19,926 bases of DNA, taken from NCBI GenBank assembly GCA_005883775.1, contig VBEU01000013.1, forward strand, positions 1 to 19,926, written 5' to 3'. Below are positions 14,277 to 19,752 of this stretch, piece after piece. Each line of letters begins with the position of its first letter. The stretch's first letter is position 1. This DNA comes from Chloroflexota bacterium. GTDB taxonomy: Bacteria; Chloroflexota; Limnocylindria; P2-11E. The notes under the pieces were generated by a model that made no database searches, was not told where the DNA came from, and saw only the letters and a list, made by a program, of their open reading frames with translations. The translations under genes and the position numbers were made by a program.

Positions 14277-14967
14277 GGATCGCCGCTATTCCAAAGGTTA
14301 GACGCTCGAAGCGCACGCGCGTGAAACCCGCATTCCGGAGGAGCACCGCGAGCGTCTCGGGGTCATGGAACGCCTCGATCGATCGCGGCAGGTAGCGATA
14401 GGCCTCGGGATCAGAGCCAAGCACGGAGGCGAGACGCGGCGAGATAAAGGAATAGGAGCGATAGAGGCGGCGGATGGTCGGATTGCGTGGGGTATGCAGA
14501 TCGAGGATCACCGCCCGGCCGCCGGGCCGAAGCACGCGGCGCATCTCGCGCAGGCCTTGCGGAATGTCGCCGACGTTCCGGATCACGAAGCCGGCCACGG
14601 CGACGTCGAAGGTGCTGCCGGCGAAGGGAAGTGACTCGACGCTCGCGATCAGGCGCTCATACCGCGCGCCGACTCCGGCTTTGGCGGCGCGCCGCTCAGC
14701 GACTCCGAGCATGCCCGCGGAGATGTCGACCCCAGTGACCGTCGCCGAGCGGGGCGAGCGCGCCAGCAAAGCTAGAGCGAAATCCCCGGTCCCTGTGCCG
14801 ACATCGAGGGCGTGGGCATTCTCGCGGAGACGCGCGAGATCGAGCGCGCGCCCGCGCCACGAAAGGTCCGTGCCGACCGAGAGGAGGCGGTTGAGGAGGT
14901 CGTAGCGCGGGGCGATGCGGTCGAACATCGCCGCGATCCGCCGGTCGTGCTCGTTTGAGGGTGGCAC
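13837..14967 (-). CDS. ubiE: Demethylmenaquinone/ubiquinone methyltransferase UbiE/MenG, stop codon lost
   Basis: A SAM-dependent C-methyltransferase of quinone biosynthesis; in a lineage of this kind probably demethylmenaquinone to menaquinone (MenG activity). Residues 15-30 hold the family signature F-D-R-I-A-P-R-Y-D-L-L-N-R-L-L-S, D55-V-G-T-G-T-G-D is SAM motif I, and F-V-I-R-N-V and the closing L-T-F-G-I-A-A-I-H complete it. The homologous part ends near residue 233 (position ~14269), the normal length of short MenG proteins. There is no stop there: the frame runs another ~140 codons as an Arg-rich shadow of the dehydrogenase gene to a stop at 13837. The functional gene is best read as about 14269-14967. 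GTG 14967 is preceded by TAGCGT with exactly 6 nt between, a leaderless-type promoter. Confidence 0.85.
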   Translation of the reverse strand: MPPSNEHDRRIAAMFDRIAPRYDLLNRLLSVGTDLSWRGRALDLARLRENAHALDVGTGTGDFALALLARSPRSATVTGVDISAGMLGVAERRAAKAGVGARYERLIASVESLPFAGSTFDVAVAGFVIRNVGDIPQGLREMRRVLRPGGRAVILDLHTPRNPTIRRLYRSYSFISPRLASVLGSDPEAYRYLPRSIEAFHDPETLAVLLRNAGFTRVRFERLTFGIAAIHVERGRSDRQDPDRRPQRDGAARLLRPSVPGGVRRRRCRRPRLLPRAGAVRAHLRGVLEHHRRAYVDRLDVHLPRWHRRSEAPLSSGSRRRKEDRRVLAHRTVERIRRGVDPDERDATQWLLDPEREQDLGDERPHRRRHRRLRRE

Positions 14968-14992
14968 CGCGCCACGCTAGCGTGACTTTGAA
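14968..14992. promoter_or_regulatory. Divergent promoter region with a perfect 12-bp palindrome
   Basis: The 25 bp between GTG 14967 (ubiE, minus) and GTG 14993 (plus) contain CACGCTAGCGTG (14973-14984), a perfect palindrome. Its core supplies TAGCGT on both strands. On the minus strand this -10 ends 6 nt before the ubiE start; on the plus strand it ends 9 nt before GTG 14993. It may be a two-way promoter, an operator, or both. Confidence 0.5.
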
Positions 14993-15139
14993 GTGGCGAT
15001 CGCGACGCTCCCCATCGTGCTGTCGGTCGTCCTCACCGAGCTCGCCGTCGGCGGATCGTTCCTCATGTGGTGGGTTGATCGTGGAGGGCGCGCGCCAACG
15101 GGCTTTCCGGCCCTCTCGGCGCTTTCGGACAGGCGCTGA
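14993..15139 (+). pseudogene. 5' part of a frameshifted membrane protein gene
   Basis: From GTG 14993 the frame encodes 48 residues with a clear first membrane helix (L-P-I-V-L-S-V-V-L-T-E-L-A-V-G-G-S-F) and then stops at 15137-15139. The next frame, open from 15079, continues at once with another hydrophobic helix (G-Q-A-L-I-V-V-T-I-L-V-I-I). Adding one T to the TTT run at 15123-15125 would join the halves as A-L-F-G-Q-A-L-I, giving a single protein of about 236 aa. A one-base deletion, real or from sequencing, is the simplest explanation. Confidence 0.5.
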
Positions 15140-15144
15140 TCGTC

Positions 15145-15702
15145 GTGACGATCCTCGTGATCATTCAGCTCATTACTGCGTTCCTCCCGGCGCGGGGGAT
15201 CCGCATCGCCTCGGGGATCGTGACGACCGTCGCCGGTGTCTTGACCCTCGCAGTCGTCGCTCTGGCGACCAGGCCCGCAGAATCGACCGTCGATCCGTTG
15301 GCGTTCGCGGCGATGCCACTCGGCGCGATCGCGCTTGGTGGCGCGGACGGCGCGATGCTGCTCGGCCACTGGTACCTCGTCACGCCGAAGCTTTCGCCCG
15401 CTCCGCTCCGGCGCGCGTCGCTCACGGTGGTCGCGGCGGTCGCCCTGCAGATCGGGCTCGTCGCGGGCGTCGTTCTCCGTGGCGATCTCAACGGCGCCTG
15501 GGACACCGCGCTCTTCGTCGCGCTCGCGCTGCGCATCGGGGTCGGTCTTTTCATGACGCTTGTCATCGCGCTCGCTGCATGGTGGACGGCCGGCATGAAC
15601 ACGCAGTCTTCGACGGGCTTGCTCTACGTCGCGCTCGGGTGTGCGTTCGCCGGAGAGGTCTCGGCGCGGGTGTTCTTCTTTCTCACCGGAGTGCCGAACT
15701 AG
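15145..15702 (+). CDS. Polytopic membrane protein of unknown function (3' part of frameshifted gene)
   Basis: 185 residues from GTG 15145, with about five to six hydrophobic helices; the last ones are L-F-V-A-L-A-L-R-I-G-V-G-L-F-M-T-L-V-I-A-L and G-L-L-Y-V-A-L-G-C-A-F-A-G-E-V. A short conserved-looking segment G-H-W-Y-L-V-T-P-K-L in the middle could be functional. The GTG sits in the middle of a hydrophobic helix that begins upstream in the same frame, so it is a poor natural start and the gene probably began at 14993 before a frameshift. It lies divergent from ubiE. I do not recognise the family, and a link to quinone or respiratory metabolism is only positional. Confidence 0.65.
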   Translation: MTILVIIQLITAFLPARGIRIASGIVTTVAGVLTLAVVALATRPAESTVDPLAFAAMPLGAIALGGADGAMLLGHWYLVTPKLSPAPLRRASLTVVAAVALQIGLVAGVVLRGDLNGAWDTALFVALALRIGVGLFMTLVIALAAWWTAGMNTQSSTGLLYVALGCAFAGEVSARVFFFLTGVPN

Positions 15703-15736
15703 CGAAAATCAGAGGCGTTGCTTCAAGTCAGGAGCA

Positions 15737-15770
15737 GTCCGCCAGCTCTACGCTGCAGCGGCTCGCGGAC
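15737..15770. terminator. Inverted repeat in convergent intergenic gap, possible bidirectional terminator
   Basis: Arms GTCCGCCAGC (15737-15746) and GCTCGCGGAC (15761-15770) pair at 9 of 10 positions around a 14-nt loop. The 143-bp gap lies between two convergent genes (15702 and 15846). A modest T-containing stretch (GGAGTTTCTG) follows on the plus strand, so it is not a classic U-tract terminator. Confidence 0.4.
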
Positions 15771-15817
15771 GGAGTTTCTGCGCACGTTCGCCGGTGAGAT
15801 GGATCCGCCGACAAGCC

Positions 15818-15845
15818 CGGGGTACCGCCGCCGGCCTTAACCCCG
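15818..15845 (-). terminator. Weak hairpin directly after the ABC permease stop
   Basis: CGGGGT (15818-15823) and ACCCCG (15840-15845) form a 6-bp stem with a 16-nt GC-rich loop starting at the base after the permease stop codon. No T-run follows. The position is right for a terminator but the structure is weak. Confidence 0.25.
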
Positions 15846-16619
15846 TTAGCGATTCCGTTCCGCGCGAACGAACAGGAACGTTCCCGCGACCATGAAGACG
15901 ACGAAAAGCGCCCCGATGATCAGGAGGTTCGTCGTCGCGCTCGAAAGCACGACCGGAGAGGTCGACCCGTAGTACGCGTCACGGATGAGGTCGACGGCGT
16001 ACCGCATGGGCGCGAGATGCGAGAGGATGTCGAGCGGCAGCGGCAGGTTCTGGATCGGGTTGAAGATCCCGGCGAGGAAGAACTGCGGCAGCATCACGAA
16101 GGGGAAGATCTGGTTCGCGGCGCGCTGACTCGATAGGTTCGCGAGGACGATCACGCCGAACGCCCCGCCGAAGAGCGCGATGACCAGCATGGCGAGCGCC
16201 ATTCGAGCGAGCTGATCCGGGCCGATGTGGATCTGCAGGATGAAGCCGAACGCGATGATCCCGAGCGCCTGCGGGAGAGCGACCAGGGATTCCCCAAGTA
16301 TTTTTCCAAGGATGAACGAGTAGCGCGAGATCGGCGAGACGAAGATCTCCTGGCTGAAATCCTGCTCCCGATCAGCGAGCAGCGAGATGAGTCCGAGCGC
16401 CGACGATTGCCACACGGTCTGCGCCAGCACGCCCGTGAAGACGTAGTCGAGGAGGTTCAGGCCACCGGCGCGGTCGCCGAAGCCCGCCTGGAGGCTCGTG
16501 CCGAGAATGCCGATGAAGATCAGCGGAAATGCGAAGTCAGCGACCATGCGCTGGCGGTCGCGCAGCAGCTTGATGAAGTCGCGGTGTGCGAGAGCCAGAA
16601 TGGCCGAGGCCTCACTCAC
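15846..16619 (-). CDS. ABC-2 type transporter permease
   Basis: A 257-aa membrane subunit of an ABC-2 (DrrB/YadH-like) exporter. It begins with a short cytoplasmic segment (A-H-R-D-F-I-K-L-L-R-D-R-Q-R) and has six hydrophobic helices, with the family's P-F-V-M-L-P-Q-F-F-L-A-G-I-F-N-P and L-S-H-L-A-P-M-R-Y-A-V-D-L-I-R segments near the last helices. GTG 16619 overlaps the ATPase gene by 8 bp, so the two are translationally coupled and form one transporter. Typical cargoes are lipids, glycolipids or drugs; the actual cargo cannot be told. Confidence 0.92.
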   Translation of the reverse strand: MSEASAILALAHRDFIKLLRDRQRMVADFAFPLIFIGILGTSLQAGFGDRAGGLNLLDYVFTGVLAQTVWQSSALGLISLLADREQDFSQEIFVSPISRYSFILGKILGESLVALPQALGIIAFGFILQIHIGPDQLARMALAMLVIALFGGAFGVIVLANLSSQRAANQIFPFVMLPQFFLAGIFNPIQNLPLPLDILSHLAPMRYAVDLIRDAYYGSTSPVVLSSATTNLLIIGALFVVFMVAGTFLFVRAERNR

Positions 16620-17541
16620 CGGTGCGGCTCACGATCTCGAGGTATGCGTCCTCGAGGCTCGGCGTGTGGGTCTTCACGACGCTGAGCGGGGTCTCGATGC
16701 TGCGGAGCATCGAGTGGACGGAATGGCCGTCCAGCTGGACCTTGAAGGGGGCTCCGCCGCTCGTCGCATAGCCAAGCCGTGCGAGCTCGTCGCGCAGAGC
16801 GGACCGGTCGGTCGCGTCGACGAGCACATATTCCTCGACGAGGTCCCGCTTGATGTCGTCAGGTGTGCCGAACGAGACGACCTTGCCTTTGTCGATGATG
16901 CAGATCCGATCGGCCTCCTCGGCTTCCTCGAGGTAGTGCGTGGTCAGGAAGATCGTCGTCCCGCTCGTGCGCCGGACCTCGGTGAGGTGCTCCCAGAGCG
17001 TGCGGCGCGTGGGGACATCGAGGCCGGCGGTCGGCTCGTCGAGAAATAGGACTTTTGGGTCGTGCAGCAAGCTGCGCATGATCTCGAGCTTGCGCCGCAT
17101 CCCGCCGGAGAACGTTTTCACCGGCTTGTGGATGTCTCGCGCGATGCCCAGGAGCCTCGCGAGCTCCTCGACCTTCGCGCGATAGCCGCGAGCCATGAGC
17201 GCGTAGGTCGGCGCGTACGGGAAGATGCCGTAGAGGACGGCGTGAAAGCGCACGTTCTCCTCGGCCGTGAGGTTCTGGTCGAGGCTCGGCCGTTGGAAGA
17301 TGATCCCGACCTTCCGCCGCACGGCGCTCGCCTCGCGAATGATGTCGCTGCCGTCGATGGTCGCGCCCCCGCTCGTCGGGGAGAGGGTCGTCGTCAGGAT
17401 CGAGATCGTCGTGGTCTTCCCCGCCCCGTTCGGACCGAGCAGGACAAAGAACTCGCCGGCCTTTACCTGGAAGGAAATGCCGTCGACCGCGTTGGTCTCA
17501 GCCTTCCGGTAGCGCTTCACCAGGTCTTCGACGCGGATCAC
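16612..17541 (-). CDS. ABC-2 type transporter ATP-binding protein (DrrA-like)
   Basis: A 309-aa ATPase that powers the adjacent permease. Walker A is G36-P-N-G-A-G-K-T43, the signature is F-S-G-G-M-R-R-K-L-E, Walker B is V-L-F-L-D-E-P-T-A-G-L-D, and the switch His is in T-T-H-Y-L-E-E-A-E. The C-terminal extension with T-P-S-L-E-D-A-Y-L-E is typical of DrrA-type exporters. The frame is open to an ATG at 17577, but GTG 17541 (M-I-R-V-E-D-L-V-K-R-Y) matches the usual N-terminus, and TATGCT ends exactly 6 nt upstream of it. The longer version would overlap the DUF72 gene and add an unconserved tail. Confidence 0.93.
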   Translation of the reverse strand: MIRVEDLVKRYRKAETNAVDGISFQVKAGEFFVLLGPNGAGKTTTISILTTTLSPTSGGATIDGSDIIREASAVRRKVGIIFQRPSLDQNLTAEENVRFHAVLYGIFPYAPTYALMARGYRAKVEELARLLGIARDIHKPVKTFSGGMRRKLEIMRSLLHDPKVLFLDEPTAGLDVPTRRTLWEHLTEVRRTSGTTIFLTTHYLEEAEEADRICIIDKGKVVSFGTPDDIKRDLVEEYVLVDATDRSALRDELARLGYATSGGAPFKVQLDGHSVHSMLRSIETPLSVVKTHTPSLEDAYLEIVSRTGE

Positions 17542-17547
17542 GCCCTG

Positions 17548-17553
17548 AGCATA
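17548..17553 (-). promoter_or_regulatory. -10 element TATGCT, leaderless-type promoter of the ABC operon
   Basis: TATGCT on the minus strand (17553-17548) is followed by 6 nt (CAGGGC) and then GTG 17541. The element overlaps the first base of the divergent DUF72 start codon, so the two genes are separated by only 11 bp. There is no room for a ribosome binding site. Confidence 0.55.
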
Positions 17554-18281
17554 TGAGCGAGCTCCGGGTCGGAACATCGGGCTGGCAGTACAAGCACTGG
17601 AAGGGCCGCTTCTATCCGAAAGACCTCCCGACCGCGAAGTGGCTCGACTACTACACGCGCTACTTCGACACCGTCGAGCTCAACAACCCTTTCTACCGCC
17701 AACCCGAAAAGAAGACGTTCGAGAAATGGCGGCGGTCCGTCCCCGGCGAGTTCGTCTACGCGGTGAAGCTCAATCGCTTCATCACGCACGTGAAGCGCCT
17801 GAACATCGAGCGCGACAGCGTCGAGCGGTCCTACGGGACGATGGCGGGCCTCGGACCGAAGCTGGCGGTCGTTCTGGTGCAGCTGCCTCCACGGATGAAG
17901 TTCGATCATGCGCGTGCGGAGCGGTTCTTTCGGGTGGTCGCTCGCCGGCGCCGGCGCCACGCGGTCGAGCCGCGCGACGCGTCGTGGTTCACGGACGAGG
18001 CGCTTGCTTTTCTACGCCACCGAAACATCGCGCTCGTCGCGGGCGAGACACCGCACTGGCCGACACATCTCGCTGTAACTGCGGATTTCGTCTATCTCCG
18101 TTTCCACGGTCCCGGCCGCCGCTACGCCTCGAACTACGAGGACGAGGCCCTTCGCGCGTGGGCGGACCGAATCAAGGACTGGCGCGCTCAGGGACGCGAC
18201 GTCTACGCGTACTTCAACAACGACGAGATGGGCTACGCGCCGAAGAATGCACTCCGTCTTCGGGAGCTCGCCTCGGCCTGA
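17553..18281 (+). CDS. DUF72 family (YecE-like) protein
   Basis: A 242-aa protein of the DUF72 family, a TIM-barrel fold of unsettled function. The N-terminal hallmark V-G-T-S-G-W-Q-Y-K-H-W-K-G-x-F-Y-P follows the ATG directly, with F-D-T-V-E-L-N-N-P-F-Y-R-Q-P next, then V-Y-A-V-K-L-N-R-F-I-T-H, V-Y-L-R-F-H-G-P near residue 184 and a closing V-Y-A-Y-F-N-N-D-E-M-G-Y-A-P-K-N-A. All expected blocks are present and the length is normal. The ATG lies 11 bp from the start of the divergent ABC ATPase gene. No clear -10 element or ribosome binding site is seen in that gap. Confidence 0.92.
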   Translation: MSELRVGTSGWQYKHWKGRFYPKDLPTAKWLDYYTRYFDTVELNNPFYRQPEKKTFEKWRRSVPGEFVYAVKLNRFITHVKRLNIERDSVERSYGTMAGLGPKLAVVLVQLPPRMKFDHARAERFFRVVARRRRRHAVEPRDASWFTDEALAFLRHRNIALVAGETPHWPTHLAVTADFVYLRFHGPGRRYASNYEDEALRAWADRIKDWRAQGRDVYAYFNNDEMGYAPKNALRLRELASA

Positions 18282-18364
18282 CTGTCGCGCACGAGACACC
18301 CAATGGGTTCGCTCCTTTCTGGTGCGCTCCGCCGCGCGATGCGAGCGTGATGAGCATCTCGAGC

Positions 18365-18370
18365 GGAGGT
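18365..18370 (+). promoter_or_regulatory. Shine-Dalgarno GGAGGT
   Basis: GGAGGT lies 6 nt upstream of ATG 18377 and decides that start over an in-frame ATG at 18350. It is one of the few clear ribosome binding sites in the window outside an overlapping gene junction. Confidence 0.6.
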
Positions 18371-18376
18371 CATCCA

Positions 18377-18607
18377 ATGTCGAGGTTGTTTCGCGTGATC
18401 GAGGCCGCCGCCCGCGACGCCCGCCGGGCGGAGGCGCTCAAGTACGACACCAGAGCGCGACGCGAGCTGCGAACCGATCCGGAGAGCGCGCTGCTGGCCT
18501 TCGAGCTCCGGGCGAGCGCGATCGGCGATGAGATCGGCGTGCGAGAAGAGCGGCTGGTACGACGTGACCGCGGCGTTCGCGCCGCCCACCGGACCGCGCT
18601 CGGTTAG
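18377..18607 (+). CDS. Small charged helical protein of unknown function
   Basis: A 76-aa protein rich in Arg, Glu and Ala (starting M-S-R-L-F-R-V-I-E-A-A-A), predicted largely helical. It has neighbour-like codon use and a good ribosome binding site. The C-terminal third is very Arg-rich and less convincing, so a late frameshift is possible. Its TAG overlaps the TAA of the convergent membrane gene (TTAG, 18604-18607). I recognise no family. It may be co-transcribed with the DUF72 gene 95 bp upstream; that gap contains no other feature that I can see. Confidence 0.55.
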   Translation: MSRLFRVIEAAARDARRAEALKYDTRARRELRTDPESALLAFELRASAIGDEIGVREERLVRRDRGVRAAHRTALG

Positions 18608-19104
18608 CGGCTCGCGGCCCGCCTGCGGGGACGGTGCTCGCGCATCGGCTCCTCCTCGAGCTCCTCCCACTCGCGGGCGCTGTAGAGGTTCGCCGCGACC
18701 GCCGCGTCGACGAACGTGACCAGCAGGCCCGCGATAGCGAGCAGGAAGGGCGCAGGGCCGGCGGCGGGCGCGCCGACATCGAAGGCGCGCAGGAAGGTCG
18801 AGGCGCCGTAGAGCAGGAAGGCGATGACGGCGGCGATCAGGTCGAGCCTCGCGATCCCGCGGTCGTCCTCTGGAACGTCCAGATACTCGGCGACGGCGGC
18901 AAGCGCGGCGACGGCGAGCACCACCGTCGCGGCATGCGCGAGCCAGTCAGCGACGACGACGTACCCGTTCGTGTCGCTTCCACCCCACGCGAACCAGGCC
19001 ATCACGTCGCTCAAGGTGAGCGCGATACCGATCCCGACGGCGATGTAGGCGAACGCGGCACGCGGCGCAAAGCCGAAACGGCGCCCTTGGAAGAACTCTT
19101 TCAC
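18604..19104 (-). CDS. Four-helix integral membrane protein of unknown function
   Basis: A 166-aa protein with four hydrophobic segments at about residues 15-38, 50-70, 84-104 and 115-135, and a charged C-terminal tail (E-E-L-E-E-E, then Arg-rich). The layout of four helices with short loops resembles small DUF-type membrane proteins, but I cannot name a family. GTG 19104 is preceded by TAGCAT with 10 nt between and no Shine-Dalgarno. The first residues (M-K-E-F-F-Q-G-R-R) give a plausible positively charged cytoplasmic N-terminus. Convergent with the small gene at 18377, with a 4-bp stop-codon overlap. Confidence 0.75.
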   Translation of the reverse strand: MKEFFQGRRFGFAPRAAFAYIAVGIGIALTLSDVMAWFAWGGSDTNGYVVVADWLAHAATVVLAVAALAAVAEYLDVPEDDRGIARLDLIAAVIAFLLYGASTFLRAFDVGAPAAGPAPFLLAIAGLLVTFVDAAVAANLYSAREWEELEEEPMREHRPRRRAASR

Positions 19105-19113
19105 CGGCTCGTC

Positions 19114-19121
19114 AATGCTAG
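19114..19121 (-). promoter_or_regulatory. -10 element CTAGCATT upstream of the four-helix membrane protein
   Basis: CTAGCATT on the minus strand repeats exactly the octamer ahead of the MBL gene at 6153-6160. TAGCAT ends 10 nt before GTG 19104, implying a leader of only about four bases. Confidence 0.4.
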
Positions 19122-19153
19122 CGGCGCGGAGGACCCTCCGGCTTGGCGGTCAC

Positions 19154-19315
19154 TCAGCAGCCCGGCTCCCCATCGTGTCCGCAGCAGCCTTGGCGAAGCG
19201 CCGCACGTCGCGTGAGATTGCGCGCCGTGATCAGGAGGCGACGCGGAAGAGGAACCTCGCTCGCTCGGAAGTTCTCGAGGAAAGCGGCAATAGACCCGCG
19301 TCGTGAATCACGCAC
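19154..19315 (-). CDS. Candidate 53-aa small protein with a Cys-rich tail
   Basis: From GTG 19315 the frame encodes 53 residues, with a helical basic middle (L-P-R-R-L-L-I-T-A-R-N-L-T-R-R-A-A-L) and a striking C-terminus G-C-C-G-H-D-G-E-P-G-C immediately before the stop. Three Cys and a His in eleven residues suggest metal binding or a modification/recognition tail. Support comes from neighbour-like codon use and from GATAGT ending exactly 6 nt upstream, sharing its key A:T pairs with the promoter of the divergent gene at 19333. The frame is open further upstream to 19366, but that part overlaps the divergent gene. Small size and lack of homology evidence make this a candidate only. Confidence 0.45.
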   Translation of the reverse strand: MRDSRRGSIAAFLENFRASEVPLPRRLLITARNLTRRAALRQGCCGHDGEPGC

Positions 19316-19332
19316 GTTCGTACTATCGCAAG
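19316..19332. promoter_or_regulatory. Compact bidirectional promoter with symmetrical -10 element
   Basis: TACTAT (19321-19326) ends 6 nt before GTG 19333 on the plus strand. GATAGT (19327-19322) ends 6 nt before GTG 19315 on the minus strand. Base pairs 19322 and 19326 serve as A2 and T6 on one strand and T6 and A2 on the other, so the predicted starts fall on the two start codons, 18 bp apart. It has the same geometry as 2925-2941. Confidence 0.55.
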
Positions 19333-19752
19333 GTGAGCGACGATCCGCAGGTGAAGGCTCGGCCACTGACGCTCGAGCAGCTCGCGCAGCTGCTCCCGGG
19401 GACCGGCGAGATCATGGCCTCGGTCGGCAACGCCTGGTGGAAGTGCGCGTACGCCGCCCGCGGTGGCAACTGGGAGCTCGCGGCGTATTTCGCCCGACGG
19501 GTGCGTGGGCTCCAGCGCAAGCTCGCGCAGCTCCGTCCCAAATATGCGGACGATCTCGCCGCGTTCGAGGCCGACCATCTCAGTCCACTGCTCACCGCTC
19601 TCTCTTCACACGACGGACCGACGTTCGAGAGGATGTACGAGGCCGCGACCGATAAGGCAAACGAGCTCCACGTGAAGTGGGCGAAACCGTACATTCGCTG
19701 GGTCCTTCCGGACGAGCCTCCGAACGATCTCGACCTGGAGCTCGATCGCTAA
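19333..19752 (+). CDS. Uncharacterised helical protein
   Basis: A 139-aa soluble, mostly helical protein. Blocks that look conserved are G-N-A-W-W-K-C-A-Y-A-A-R-G-G-N-W-E-L-A-A-Y, L-R-P-K-Y-A-D-D-L and N-E-L-H-V-K-W-A-K-P-Y-I-R-W-V-L-P-D-E-P-P. The paired Trp and the P-Y-I-R-W-x-L-P ending recall a family of uncharacterised four-helix proteins. I see no catalytic motif. An upstream in-frame GTG at 19303 exists, but GTG 19333 is preferred because TACTAT lies exactly 6 nt upstream and because the ten extra residues would run across the promoter. Its TAA overlaps the TAG of the convergent acetyltransferase gene (CTAA, 19749-19752). Confidence 0.75.
   Translation: MSDDPQVKARPLTLEQLAQLLPGTGEIMASVGNAWWKCAYAARGGNWELAAYFARRVRGLQRKLAQLRPKYADDLAAFEADHLSPLLTALSSHDGPTFERMYEAATDKANELHVKWAKPYIRWVLPDEPPNDLDLELDR

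Noticed and set aside
17542..17577. Longer ABC ATPase starting at ATG 17577
   Set aside because: It adds twelve unconserved residues, overlaps the DUF72 start and ignores the TATGCT-N6-GTG arrangement at 17541.
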